DNA of 43,965 bases. Source: Streptomyces violaceorubidus (GTDB lineage: Bacteria > Actinomycetota > Actinomycetes > Streptomycetales > Streptomycetaceae). The position numbers were made by a program, and so were the translations under genes. The DNA lies in contig NZ_JODM01000040.1 in NCBI RefSeq assembly GCF_000717995.1, forward strand, positions 1-43,965, read 5' to 3'. This document shows positions 7,258-14,533 of the stretch, piece after piece; within the stretch, counting starts at the first letter, position 1; each line of letters begins with the position of its first letter. The notes below the pieces were generated by a model. The model was not told the DNA's origin, did no database searches, and saw only the letters and a program-made list of their open reading frames with translations.

Positions 7258-8805
7258 TCAGTGCGCGATGACCGGCACCGGCAGCTCGTCCTCGGCCGCC
7301 TCGCCCGCGCCCGAACCGGAGACGGCCTTGCCGCTGCCCGGCCGCCCGGCGTTGACGAAGGTCAGGGCGATCGCGGCGGCCACGACCAGGATGCCGACGG
7401 CGAACCAGATGGCGCTGGTGTAGCCCTGCACCTGGCCCTGCAACTGGACCAGCTGCTGCTGGGAGCGGGAGGACGCGCCCCCGATGTGGTCGGCGATGTA
7501 GGACGTGGTGGCCGAGGCTGCGATCGTGTTCAGCAGCGCCGTACCGATCGCACCGCCCACCTGCTGCGAGGTGTTGACCATCGCGGAGGCGACACCCGCG
7601 TCCCGCGGCTCCACGCCCATGGTGGCCAGGGACATGGCCGGCATGAACGCCGTACCCATGCCGAGACCGAGCAGGAGCATGCCGGGCAGCAGCACGGCCG
7701 CGTAGGAGGTGTCGACCTCCAGCTGGGTGAGGAACAGCATGCCGACGGCGGCGACCAGGAAGCCCGGGCCCATCAGCAGCCGGGGCGCGACCCGCGTCAT
7801 CAGGCGCGTGCCGATCTGGGTGGAGCCCGTGATCATGCCCGCGATCATCGGCAGGAAGGCGAAGCCGGTCTTCACCGGCGTGTAGCCCTTCACGATCTGC
7901 AGGTAGTAGGTCAGGAAGAGGAACAGACCGAACATCGCGATGACGGCCAGGCCGAGCGAGAGGTAGATCCCGCCCCGGTTGCGCTCGGTGATCACGCGCA
8001 GCGGCAGCAGCGGGGCCTTGACCCGGGACTCGACGACCACGAAGGCCAGCAGCAGCACGGCCGAGGCGACGAACATGCCGACCGTCAGGGCGTCGCTCCA
8101 GCCGTTGGACTCGGCGCGGGTGAAGCCGTAGACGAGCGCAACCAGACCGAGGGTGGACAGGATCACGCCGGGGATGTCGAGCGGCGAGCGGTTGCGGCCG
8201 CCCTTGGGCTCACGGATGACGAAGTAGGCGCCGATCGCGGCCACGATGGCGAACGGGATGTTGACGAAGAACGTCCAGCGCCAGTTCAGGTACTCGGTGA
8301 GGAACCCGCCGAGGATCAGACCCACGGCGCCACCGCCACCGGCGATCGCACCGTAGATGCCGAAGGCCTTGGCGCGCTCCTTGGCGTCCGTGAACATCAC
8401 GGCGAGCAGCGAGAGCGCGGCGGGCGCGAGCAGGGCACCGAAGACGCCCTGGAGGGCGCGGGAGCCGAACATCATCGCCTCGTTGGTGGCCGCGCCGCCG
8501 AGCGCGGAGGCGACGGCGAAGCCGGTCAGGCCGGTGACGAAGGTGCGCTTGCGGCCCCACAGGTCGGCTATCCGGCCGCCGAACAGCAGCAGACCGCCGA
8601 AGGCGAGGGCGTAGGCCGTGACGACCCACTGCCGGTTGCCGTCGGAGATGCCGAGGTCCTGCTGGGCGGAGGGAAGGGCGATGTTCACGATGGTGGCGTC
8701 GAGGACCACCATCAGCTGGGCGAGCGCGATGAAGACCAGCGCTTTCCAGCGACCGGCGTCCGGGGCGTCGCTGACGCCGGAGGCCTTGACGGCTGTTTGA
8801 GACAT
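7258..8805 (-). CDS. MFS drug exporter, DHA2 (EmrB/QacA) family
   Basis: The 515-residue 14-helix proton-drug antiporter has DATIVNIALPSAQ in helix 1 and GGRIADLWGRKR as motif A. The Gly-rich stretch GAIAGGGGAVGLILGG matches antiporter motif C. The ATG at 8805 (MSQTAVKASG) is the likely start; a GTG four codons upstream at 8817 cannot be excluded. The gene follows, on the same strand, the TetR gene 9113-9766. A 300-bp repeat-filled spacer separates them, so it is probably that regulator's target. The substrate is not evident. Confidence 0.92.
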   Translation of the reverse strand: MSQTAVKASGVSDAPDAGRWKALVFIALAQLMVVLDATIVNIALPSAQQDLGISDGNRQWVVTAYALAFGGLLLFGGRIADLWGRKRTFVTGLTGFAVASALGGAATNEAMMFGSRALQGVFGALLAPAALSLLAVMFTDAKERAKAFGIYGAIAGGGGAVGLILGGFLTEYLNWRWTFFVNIPFAIVAAIGAYFVIREPKGGRNRSPLDIPGVILSTLGLVALVYGFTRAESNGWSDALTVGMFVASAVLLLAFVVVESRVKAPLLPLRVITERNRGGIYLSLGLAVIAMFGLFLFLTYYLQIVKGYTPVKTGFAFLPMIAGMITGSTQIGTRLMTRVAPRLLMGPGFLVAAVGMLFLTQLEVDTSYAAVLLPGMLLLGLGMGTAFMPAMSLATMGVEPRDAGVASAMVNTSQQVGGAIGTALLNTIAASATTSYIADHIGGASSRSQQQLVQLQGQVQGYTSAIWFAVGILVVAAAIALTFVNAGRPGSGKAVSGSGAGEAAEDELPVPVIAH

Positions 8806-8940
8806 GGGGATACCCACTTCGGACTTCGTGACGGAAAAAGACGAGAAGACGAGAGAAAAGGGACGACCGAAGCCGCGCCGACCCCCCGCTGTCAGCGGCG
8901 GTGCGGACAGCTCGGCATCGGTGACGGAAACGGAACTCGT

Positions 8941-9058
8941 GGAATCGGCGGAACCGGCAGCACCGGCGGCACCGGCGGCACCGATGGAACCGGCTCAACC
9001 GGCGGATCTGGTGAGACCGGTGGAGATGGCGGAACTGGTGGAACTGGTGGAACTGGCT
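8941..9058. repeat. Degenerate 9-bp CCGG/CTGG repeat
   Basis: About 13 imperfect 9-bp units of the type GGAACCGGC or GGAACTGGT fill the spacer between the DHA2 exporter and its TetR regulator. They run directly into the 17-bp array that follows. Read as protein on the plus strand they would give a Gly-Thr-Gly pattern, but nothing marks a gene there. Confidence 0.75.
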
Positions 9059-9126
9059 GGATCACTGGTCGGGCTGGATCACTGGTCGGACTGGATCACT
9101 GGTCGGACTGGATCACTGGTCGCAGG
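9059..9126. repeat. 17-bp tandem repeat overlapping the TetR stop codon
   Basis: Units of GGATCACTGGTCGGACT start at 9059, 9076, 9093 and 9110. The last unit contains the final codons and the stop codon (9113-9115) of the minus-strand TetR gene. Every unit therefore recreates the CAG-TGA end of the gene. Confidence 0.9.
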
Positions 9127-9766
9127 ACCGGCGCAGGTCCTCCAAGGTGACGGCCGCCCCCGGGAGGACGGAGCGGGCCGGTGCCCGCAGCCCGTCCAGG
9201 AACAGCTGCAGATGGCGATGGACGAACCGGTCGGCGCTCATGCACCCCGTACCGGCCGGGGGCCGGCTGAGCTGGGCCGCGGCGATCATCAGATCACCCA
9301 CGCCCACGTCGTCGCGGAGCTGACCGGCCGCCTTCGCCCGGTCCATGACCTCGGCGACGAGGCTCTCCACCCGTCCGCGCGCCGCCACCAGATCGGGGTG
9401 GTGCTGGTCGAACGTGCTGGCCATCATGGGACACAGCGCGCTGATCCGCTCGTCGGCGGAGGCGTGCACGAAGCGCTCCAGCGCCTCGAACGCGTCACCG
9501 GTCTCCGCGAGCGCCGACTCGGCCGCCCGAGCCGTACGGTCCATGACCGAGCAGACGACCTCGCGGACGAGGGCGTCACGGTCGGGGAAGTTGCGGTACA
9601 CCGTGGCGTTGCCGACCCCGGCCCGGCGTGCGACGTCGTCGAGCGGCACGTCCGGGCCGTTCTCGACGAACATCTCCCGGGCGGCGGTGACGATCCGCTC
9701 CCGATTGCGCAGAGCATCGGCGCGGGGCCGGGCCACCTTGCGCTGATCGGAGATCGCGGTCTGCAC
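9113..9766 (-). CDS. TetR family regulator of the DHA2 exporter
   Basis: The 217-residue protein has a TetR_N domain at about residues 20-65 (DVARRAGVGNATVYRNFPDRDAL). A helical effector domain follows. The ATG at 9766 opens the frame directly before a basic N-terminus. Two identical inverted repeats CGGGGA-N5-TCCCCG lie upstream at 9824-9840 and 9864-9880, the probable operators. It is followed by the exporter gene at 8805 on the same strand. Its stop codon lies inside a 17-bp tandem array. Confidence 0.92.
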   Translation of the reverse strand: MQTAISDQRKVARPRADALRNRERIVTAAREMFVENGPDVPLDDVARRAGVGNATVYRNFPDRDALVREVVCSVMDRTARAAESALAETGDAFEALERFVHASADERISALCPMMASTFDQHHPDLVAARGRVESLVAEVMDRAKAAGQLRDDVGVGDLMIAAAQLSRPPAGTGCMSADRFVHRHLQLFLDGLRAPARSVLPGAAVTLEDLRRSCDQ

Positions 9767-9823
9767 GGCGTACTCCTTGACGTGTCGGTGTCTGTCACGG
9801 GTGTGACGACTGGGTTCACGATC

Positions 9824-9880
9824 CGGGGAGGGAATCCCCGTTTCGCTCGGACACAGGTCTAAACGGGGAAACCATCCCCG
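9824..9880. promoter_or_regulatory. Pair of identical TetR-type operators
   Basis: CGGGGA-N5-TCCCCG occurs at 9824-9840 and again at 9864-9880, 40 bp apart start to start, close to four helical turns. The different spacer sequences (GGGAA and AACCA) indicate selection on the arms. The pair lies 58-114 bp upstream of the TetR start. Confidence 0.65.
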
Positions 9881-9909
9881 GTTATTTCCCGCCCCCGAAG
9901 AACTTTCCG

Positions 9910-9923
9910 GTGACCTGGGTCAC
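9910..9923. promoter_or_regulatory. Crp-like site upstream of the metalloprotease
   Basis: GTGACCTGGGTCAC is a perfect inverted repeat and fits the GTG-N6-GNCAC pattern reported for Streptomyces Crp. It lies about 150 bp upstream of the secreted protease start. The rest of the 307-bp spacer 9767-10073 holds only this and the TetR operators. Confidence 0.4.
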
Positions 9924-10073
9924 ACCGCGTGTTCCGTCCCGTCCCCCGGTCGGCGGCTACCGGCGAGAAACCCACGATCGGCCCCTCCAGCGCGCGCCCG
10001 CCCACCCCTCGGCACAGGGTGAGCGCAAGGGTGCAGCCGGTGCCGGGCGGCTGCCGTGGCCGGGGAGGTCCGC

Positions 10074-11378
10074 ATGCAGCCGCCGCCGCAGGCGCAGCCG
10101 CCGAGCCGCCGCATACGCCCGCGCAGACTCGCCGCGGCCGGGACCGTCGCCGTCCTGACCCTCGCGCTCAGCACCTCGGCGGGCACCGGCCGGCTCGCGC
10201 CCGGCACCTCGACCTCGGGCCCCGGCCCCGCCGCCCTCTCCCGCTCCTCCGCGCACGGCCCCTGCATGATCAGCGGTGGCTCCGAGATCCAGATGTCCGA
10301 GGGCGTGCCGACCTCCACCGGCTACGCCCGCTCGACCGGCACCGTCCGCGCCCTCACCCTGATGATCGACTTCTCGGACGCTCCCGGCGAGGGCAAGGCG
10401 CTCGACCGGTACGCGGAGTTCTTCCCGCAGACCGAGGACTGGTTCCGCACCAGCAGCTACGGCCGCCTCGACTACCACCCCGAAACCCCGGTCCGGGACT
10501 GGCTCCGGATGCCCAAGTCCTTCGCGGAGTACGGCATAGAACGCGGCGCCCCCTTCGAACCCGGCTACCGCAAACTGGTCCAGGACCTGGTCGCGGTGGC
10601 CGACCCGAAGGTCGACTTCCGCGCGTACGACCTCCTGAACGTCCTGGTCACCCCGAACGCGGGCCCCACCGCCCTGGACACGGTCCTGTCCGTGACCTTC
10701 GCCGGGAACCAGGAGGCCCCGGTCGCCGACGGCGTCCCGGTGGCCAACGCCTCCTTCGTCTACTCCCGCCAGGACGACGGCTCCGGCTCCTACGACAAGA
10801 CCGGCTACCGCGTACTGCCCCACGAGAACGGCCACGTCTTCGGCCTCCCGGACCTCTACACCCAGGAGGGCGGAGGGGCCGTCGGCCACTGGGACATCAT
10901 GAGCGAGGACTGGGGCGCCAACAACGACCTCCTCGGCTGGCACAAGTGGAAACTGGGCTGGCTCGACCCGTCCCAGGTGCACTGCGCGTCCGCGCCGGGG
11001 ACGACGGAGTACACGCTGACGCCGCTGGCCCGCAAGGGCGGCGACAAGCTGGTGGTCCTCCCGCTGAGCGGCACCTCCGGCTACGCGGTCGAGCTGCGCA
11101 CCCGCGGGGGCAACGACGAGACGGTGTGCCGGCCCGGCGTACTGATCTACAAGGTCGACGCGGACGTCGACACCGGCATGGGCCCGGTACGGGTCTACGA
11201 CTCCCGGCGCGACAGCGGCGGCTGCACCCGCAGCCCCAACGTCCACGCCGAACTCTCGGACGCCACCTTCACCCCCGGCGAGACCTTCCGGGACCCGCGC
11301 AAGGGCGTCACGATCAAGGTGTCGGAGCCGGAGAAGGACGGGACGGGAGCCGTCCGGGTACGCGTCACCCGAAGGTGA
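10074..11378 (+). CDS. Secreted M6-type zinc metalloprotease
   Basis: The 434-residue protein has an N-terminal export signal: a twin-arginine-like basic region RRIRPRRL followed by AAAGTVAVLTLALSTSA. The catalytic zinc motif H250-E-N-G-H254 is followed by VFGLPDLY, the signature of immune-inhibitor-A-like M6 peptidases. Downstream, GHWDIMSEDWG provides the Met-turn region. The C-terminal part (after about residue 310) is beta-rich and may be a binding domain. The ATG at 10074 has GGGGAGG six bases upstream. It is monocistronic. A Crp-like site at 9910-9923 may link expression to growth or development. The protein substrate is unknown. Confidence 0.9.
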   Translation: MQPPPQAQPPSRRIRPRRLAAAGTVAVLTLALSTSAGTGRLAPGTSTSGPGPAALSRSSAHGPCMISGGSEIQMSEGVPTSTGYARSTGTVRALTLMIDFSDAPGEGKALDRYAEFFPQTEDWFRTSSYGRLDYHPETPVRDWLRMPKSFAEYGIERGAPFEPGYRKLVQDLVAVADPKVDFRAYDLLNVLVTPNAGPTALDTVLSVTFAGNQEAPVADGVPVANASFVYSRQDDGSGSYDKTGYRVLPHENGHVFGLPDLYTQEGGGAVGHWDIMSEDWGANNDLLGWHKWKLGWLDPSQVHCASAPGTTEYTLTPLARKGGDKLVVLPLSGTSGYAVELRTRGGNDETVCRPGVLIYKVDADVDTGMGPVRVYDSRRDSGGCTRSPNVHAELSDATFTPGETFRDPRKGVTIKVSEPEKDGTGAVRVRVTRR

Positions 11379-11410
11379 CGGGCGCGGTGGCGAGCGGGCT
11401 CGAGGCACAG

Positions 11411-11500
11411 GGGGTACTGCTCGGGGTGCTCGGGATCCTGGGGGTACTGCTCGGGGTGCTCGGGATCCTGGGGGTACTGCTCGGGGTGCTCGGGGTAGTG
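11411..11500. repeat. 30-bp tandem repeat, three copies
   Basis: Three 30-bp units start at 11411, 11441 and 11471; the last diverges at its end. The array begins 33 bp after the stop codon of the metalloprotease gene. Confidence 0.92.
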
Positions 11501-11561
11501 GGGGTGCCCGGCGACAGGGCTACCGTAGGCGCCCTGCCGTGATCGCCGTACCGGAGAGCCG

Positions 11562-13265
11562 ATGCCCGCCCATACCACTCACGACGCGCCGCGTGACGGG
11601 GCCAATGGTGCCCGAGACGCGACTGCCGCCGTGCCGGACACGAGCACCACGGCCGAGACGGTCTCACCGGCCGAGGCCGTCGCACCGGCCGAGACGGTCG
11701 CACCGGCCGAGACGGTCACGCCGGCCGAGGCGGTCACGCCGCTCCTGCGCGGCATCGCCGTACTCCGCCGCCTGACCGAGGCGAACGACGGCACCCTCAG
11801 CCTCAGCGCCCTGGAGCGGACCACCGGCCTGGCCCGCTCCACGGTCGACCGCCTCACCGCGACCCTCGCCCGCATGGGATACGTCCGCCTGGACGGCCGC
11901 GACGTGACCCTGGCCCCCCGCCTGATGGAACTGGGCAACGCCTACCTGGCCGCCCTCCGCCTCCCCGCCCTGCTCTCCGCCCGCGCCGACGCCCTGGCCG
12001 ACGAACTGGACGAGTCGGTGTCGCTGGCGGTCGGCGACCGGGACGGCATCCGCTTCATCCACCAGGCCACCCGCCGCCGCGCCATGTCCCTGAGTTTCCG
12101 CATCGGCGACCTGCTCCCGGCCGAACGCACGGCCCCGGGCCCCCTCTTCGCCGCGGAGTGGACCGAGCCCGACTGGCACCACTGGCTGGAGCGCCGCACC
12201 GCGGACCCAAAGGACCACTCGTTCCCTGCGGTCCCGCCCCGTGAACACCCCACCACCGACGAGGACTTCCGCCTGCGCGCGGCGAAGGCGGCCACCGACG
12301 GCCACGCACTGGACGACCAGCTGATCGAACCGGGCCTGGTGGCGCTCTCGGTCCCGGTACGGGACCCGGGTACCGGCCGGGTGGCCTGCGTGGCGAGCGT
12401 GGTGAGCCACACCAGCCGCCACACGGCACCAGATCTACGGACGACCCTGCTCCCCCGCCTGCGCGCGGCGGTCGCGTCCATGGAGGACGACCTGCGCACC
12501 GCCCCGCCGCCGGAGCCGGGACCACCCCGGGCGGGCCTCGCCACCTGGACGGGCGCGTCGAAACAGGAACTGGGCCGGGAGTTCGTGGAGTCCCTCGCCC
12601 GCGGCCTGACCGTACTGACCGCCTTCGGCGAGGGCTGCTCCACGCTGACCCTGACCCAGGTCGCGCAGGCGACGGGCCTGGCCCGCGCGACCGCCCGCCG
12701 GGCCCTCATCACTCTCGGCCACGCGGGCCTGCTGGCCCCGGCCCCCGAGCACACCTTCACCCTCACCCCCCGGGTCCTGTCCCTCGGCTTCCCACCCCTC
12801 TCCCGCACCACGCTCCCAGAGATCGCCCAGCCCCACCTGACCGCCCTGGCCGACCGCGTCCACGAGTCGACGTCCCTGGCCGTCCTGTCGGAGTCGGGCG
12901 AGGAGATCCAGTACACGGCCCGGGCGTCCACGACCCGTGTCCTGAGCGCCCGCGTCACGGTCGGCGCCCGCCTCCCGGCCCGGGCGACGGCACCGGGTCA
13001 CGTCCTGCTGGCCCTCCCCGAGGCCCGGACGCGGGGTTACGCCCTGGTCGACGAGGAACTGGAGGCCGGCCTGCGCTCCATCGCGGTCCCGGTACGCGAC
13101 CGCACGGGAAGGGTGGTGGCGGCCCTGAACATCGCCATGCACGCCGCCCGCCGCACACCAACGGCCTGCCGGACGGACATCCTCCCGGAGCTGTCCCGGA
13201 CGGCGACCCACATCGAGGCGGACCTCGCGGTGGCGGGCCGCTTCGTCCACGTCCCCCTGACATGA
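11562..13265 (+). CDS. Double IclR regulator (two complete IclR modules in one chain)
   Basis: The 567-residue protein is twice the length of a normal IclR regulator. The N-terminus carries a Pro-Ala-Glu repeat (residues about 30-60). First winged helix: about 62-115 (LSALERTTGLARSTVDRLTATL), with an IclR effector domain to about 310. Second winged helix: about 338-385 (LTQVAQATGLARATARRALITL), with a second effector domain to about 560. The two halves are diverged, so the fusion is old. A single chain could bind two half-sites or sense two ligands. No catabolic operon adjoins it, so the target is unknown. The ATG at 11562 is the first in-frame start after the tandem repeat. Confidence 0.9.
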   Translation: MPAHTTHDAPRDGANGARDATAAVPDTSTTAETVSPAEAVAPAETVAPAETVTPAEAVTPLLRGIAVLRRLTEANDGTLSLSALERTTGLARSTVDRLTATLARMGYVRLDGRDVTLAPRLMELGNAYLAALRLPALLSARADALADELDESVSLAVGDRDGIRFIHQATRRRAMSLSFRIGDLLPAERTAPGPLFAAEWTEPDWHHWLERRTADPKDHSFPAVPPREHPTTDEDFRLRAAKAATDGHALDDQLIEPGLVALSVPVRDPGTGRVACVASVVSHTSRHTAPDLRTTLLPRLRAAVASMEDDLRTAPPPEPGPPRAGLATWTGASKQELGREFVESLARGLTVLTAFGEGCSTLTLTQVAQATGLARATARRALITLGHAGLLAPAPEHTFTLTPRVLSLGFPPLSRTTLPEIAQPHLTALADRVHESTSLAVLSESGEEIQYTARASTTRVLSARVTVGARLPARATAPGHVLLALPEARTRGYALVDEELEAGLRSIAVPVRDRTGRVVAALNIAMHAARRTPTACRTDILPELSRTATHIEADLAVAGRFVHVPLT

Positions 13266-13352
13266 CCCCCACCCCAAGGCCGACCCCCACCACCGCCTCC
13301 ACCCCGCCCCCCGATCCGCTAACCTGTTGGCACCGCCGCTCAGCGACGGCAC

Positions 13353-13425
13353 GCCTTCGTAGCTCAGGGGATAGAGCACCGCTCTCCTAAAGCGGGTGTC
13401 GCAGGTTCGAATCCTGCCGGGGGCA
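13353..13425 (+). tRNA. tRNA-Arg (anticodon CCU, reads AGG)
   Basis: The full cloverleaf folds: acceptor GCCTTCG with CGGGGGC, D-arm GCTC/GAGC, anticodon stem CCGCT/AGCGG around loop CTCCTAA, and T-arm GCAGG-TTCGAAT-CCTGC. The discriminator A is at 13425 and an encoded CCA follows at 13426-13428. Minor arginine tRNAs are frequent integration sites of actinomycete elements. A near-copy of this gene's 3' part lies at 14032-14063. Confidence 0.97.
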
Positions 13426-13432
13426 CCACTCC

Positions 13433-13474
13433 AGAAGGGGCCTACCTCCGGATCTCCGGAGGTAGGCCCCTTCT
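13433..13474 (+). terminator. tRNA terminator
   Basis: A perfect 19-bp stem (13433-13451 with 13456-13474) around the loop ATCT starts five bases after the tRNA CCA end. Confidence 0.9.
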
Positions 13475-13732
13475 GACATCCCCGACTGACATCAACAGGA
13501 CGGTCGCAGGCACGCGAGGGCAGCCGATCTTCAGGATGCGCCGACACCCGACTCGCCATCAGCTTGCGGGGCCAGGATCACTCGTCCCAAAGCAGTTCCG
13601 GCCCAAGGCCGCTCCGCCAACCTCTACTCGAAGATCGGCTACCCATCAGTACGGAAATGCGGGAAGCAGCGTGCTCACTGCGAGGTCGTCTGTGCGTTCC
13701 GATCAACCGCTAGCCCGGCCTAGGGTTCGCGT
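13475..13732. other. Scrambled sequence between tRNA and small gene
   Basis: No intact gene. One plus-strand stretch near 13611-13655 reads GRSANLYSKIGYPSVRK, which resembles the C-terminal ALYRKIGYxPV region of GNAT acetyltransferases. It may be a gene fragment. The frame has no start and is closed shortly after. Confidence 0.35.
13721..13726 (+). promoter_or_regulatory. -10 box of a leaderless transcript
   Basis: TAGGGT lies six bases before the ATG at 13733 with no ribosome site between. This places the transcription start at or next to the start codon. No clear -35 box is visible. Confidence 0.45.
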
Positions 13733-13933
13733 ATGGCCGACGACGCCCAGCCCTGCCCCGAGTGCAGCCAGCCCCTGAAGTCCGGCGGTCTCGTGCTGTC
13801 CAAGCGTGCCGACGACGGCCGGAGGGCCTGCCAGTCTCTCTGGCGGTGCGCCGATCGGCACAGCTGGTGGCGATGGGCGGATCGGCCAGAGGGGGCGCTG
13901 GAGGTCTGCCCAGTTCCGGAGCTGTTTCGCTGA
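13733..13933 (+). CDS. Small cysteine-rich protein, putative zinc ribbon
   Basis: This 66-residue protein of unknown function has five cysteines (C8, C11, C33, C39, C59) and H43 in a CPEC...C...C pattern suggestive of zinc binding. It is also rich in Trp (SLWRCADRHSWWRWADRP) and ends EVCPVPELFR. G/C-ending codons predominate, and the composition is unlike the shadow frames here, so I regard it as real. It has no Shine-Dalgarno; a TAGGGT box six bases ahead suggests a leaderless mRNA. It lies between the tRNA and the tRNA-like scar, so it may be cargo left by the lost element. Confidence 0.7.
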   Translation: MADDAQPCPECSQPLKSGGLVLSKRADDGRRACQSLWRCADRHSWWRWADRPEGALEVCPVPELFR

Positions 13934-14031
13934 CATTCGACGCTGACATCGGCGAGGCCGGACGGCGGCATACGACAGCGCCCTGGAGGACGGCCGCCAG
14001 GTCAGGCGACGACGGCACCCGGGGCGAAGCA

Positions 14032-14063
14032 GGTGTCGCAGACTCGAAGCCTGCCGGGGGCAC
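14032..14063 (+). other. att-like partial copy of the tRNA-Arg 3' end
   Basis: These 32 bases match 13395-13426 of the tRNA at 29 positions. The three changes fall in the T-arm, so this is not a functional tRNA part. The spacing between copies is 637 bp. The layout is that of attL (the intact tRNA) and attR of a tRNA-targeted integrative element. Confidence 0.75.
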
Positions 14064-14065
14064 AG

Positions 14066-14296
14066 AGGAAGAGGCCGGTGGCGGAAGCTGGCAGCGCCGT
14101 CTTCGGCTGTTTCGGTTTGCTCGGCTTCGTTGAAGGCGTCGGCGGCTTCCTTCGGTGTCGCGGGCTTCTTGGCGGAGCCGCCGGTGTCGGTCTTGCCGGG
14201 CGGGGCCGGGGCGCGGCTCTGTCCGCGTGCCTGGTCGGTCGGCGGAGGCGATACTGGGAGCAGCTTCGGGACGACGCTTGCCGCGAGCTGGGCCAC
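14066..14296 (-). pseudogene. Unrecognised truncated reading frame at the att-like site
   Basis: A GTG start at 14296 with GAAGGA seven bases ahead opens about 77 codons with mostly G/C third positions. The product is Lys/Ala/Glu-rich near KKPATPKEAADAFNEAEQ. The frame then runs into the tRNA-like copy and continues to 13703 with non-coding character. I do not recognise it. It looks like the end of an element gene cut or replaced at the attachment site. The remaining sequence up to 14533 shows nothing else. Confidence 0.35.
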
Positions 14297-14533
14297 GGGA
14301 CATCCTTCGGCCCGCTACCGCGGTGGTGCCGTCGCCGTCGGCGGAAGGGGCCGTCACGATGAGCCGCTGGATCGCCTGCTCGGGCACTGCCGTTTCCGTC
14401 GGCCGCCCCTCCCTGAGCTGTCCTCCGCCGTGGTTCGGCGGGGTCCGACGTGGCCCGAGGGGCTCCGGCGGCTGCGGAGACGCCTACTCCCCGTGTGCCT
14501 TCCGCGACGGTCCGGGTCCGCGGGGGTGAGGGC

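Noticed and set aside
7123..9150. A 675-codon plus-strand open frame with a Gly-Thr-Gly-rich end
   Set aside because: It mirrors the DHA2 exporter in the opposite strand, and its collagen-like end is the translated 9-bp repeat. There is no ribosome site or family signal.
14032..14063. Second tRNA gene
   Set aside because: Only the 3' half is present and its T-arm is mutated; there is no acceptor 5' strand, D-arm or anticodon arm.
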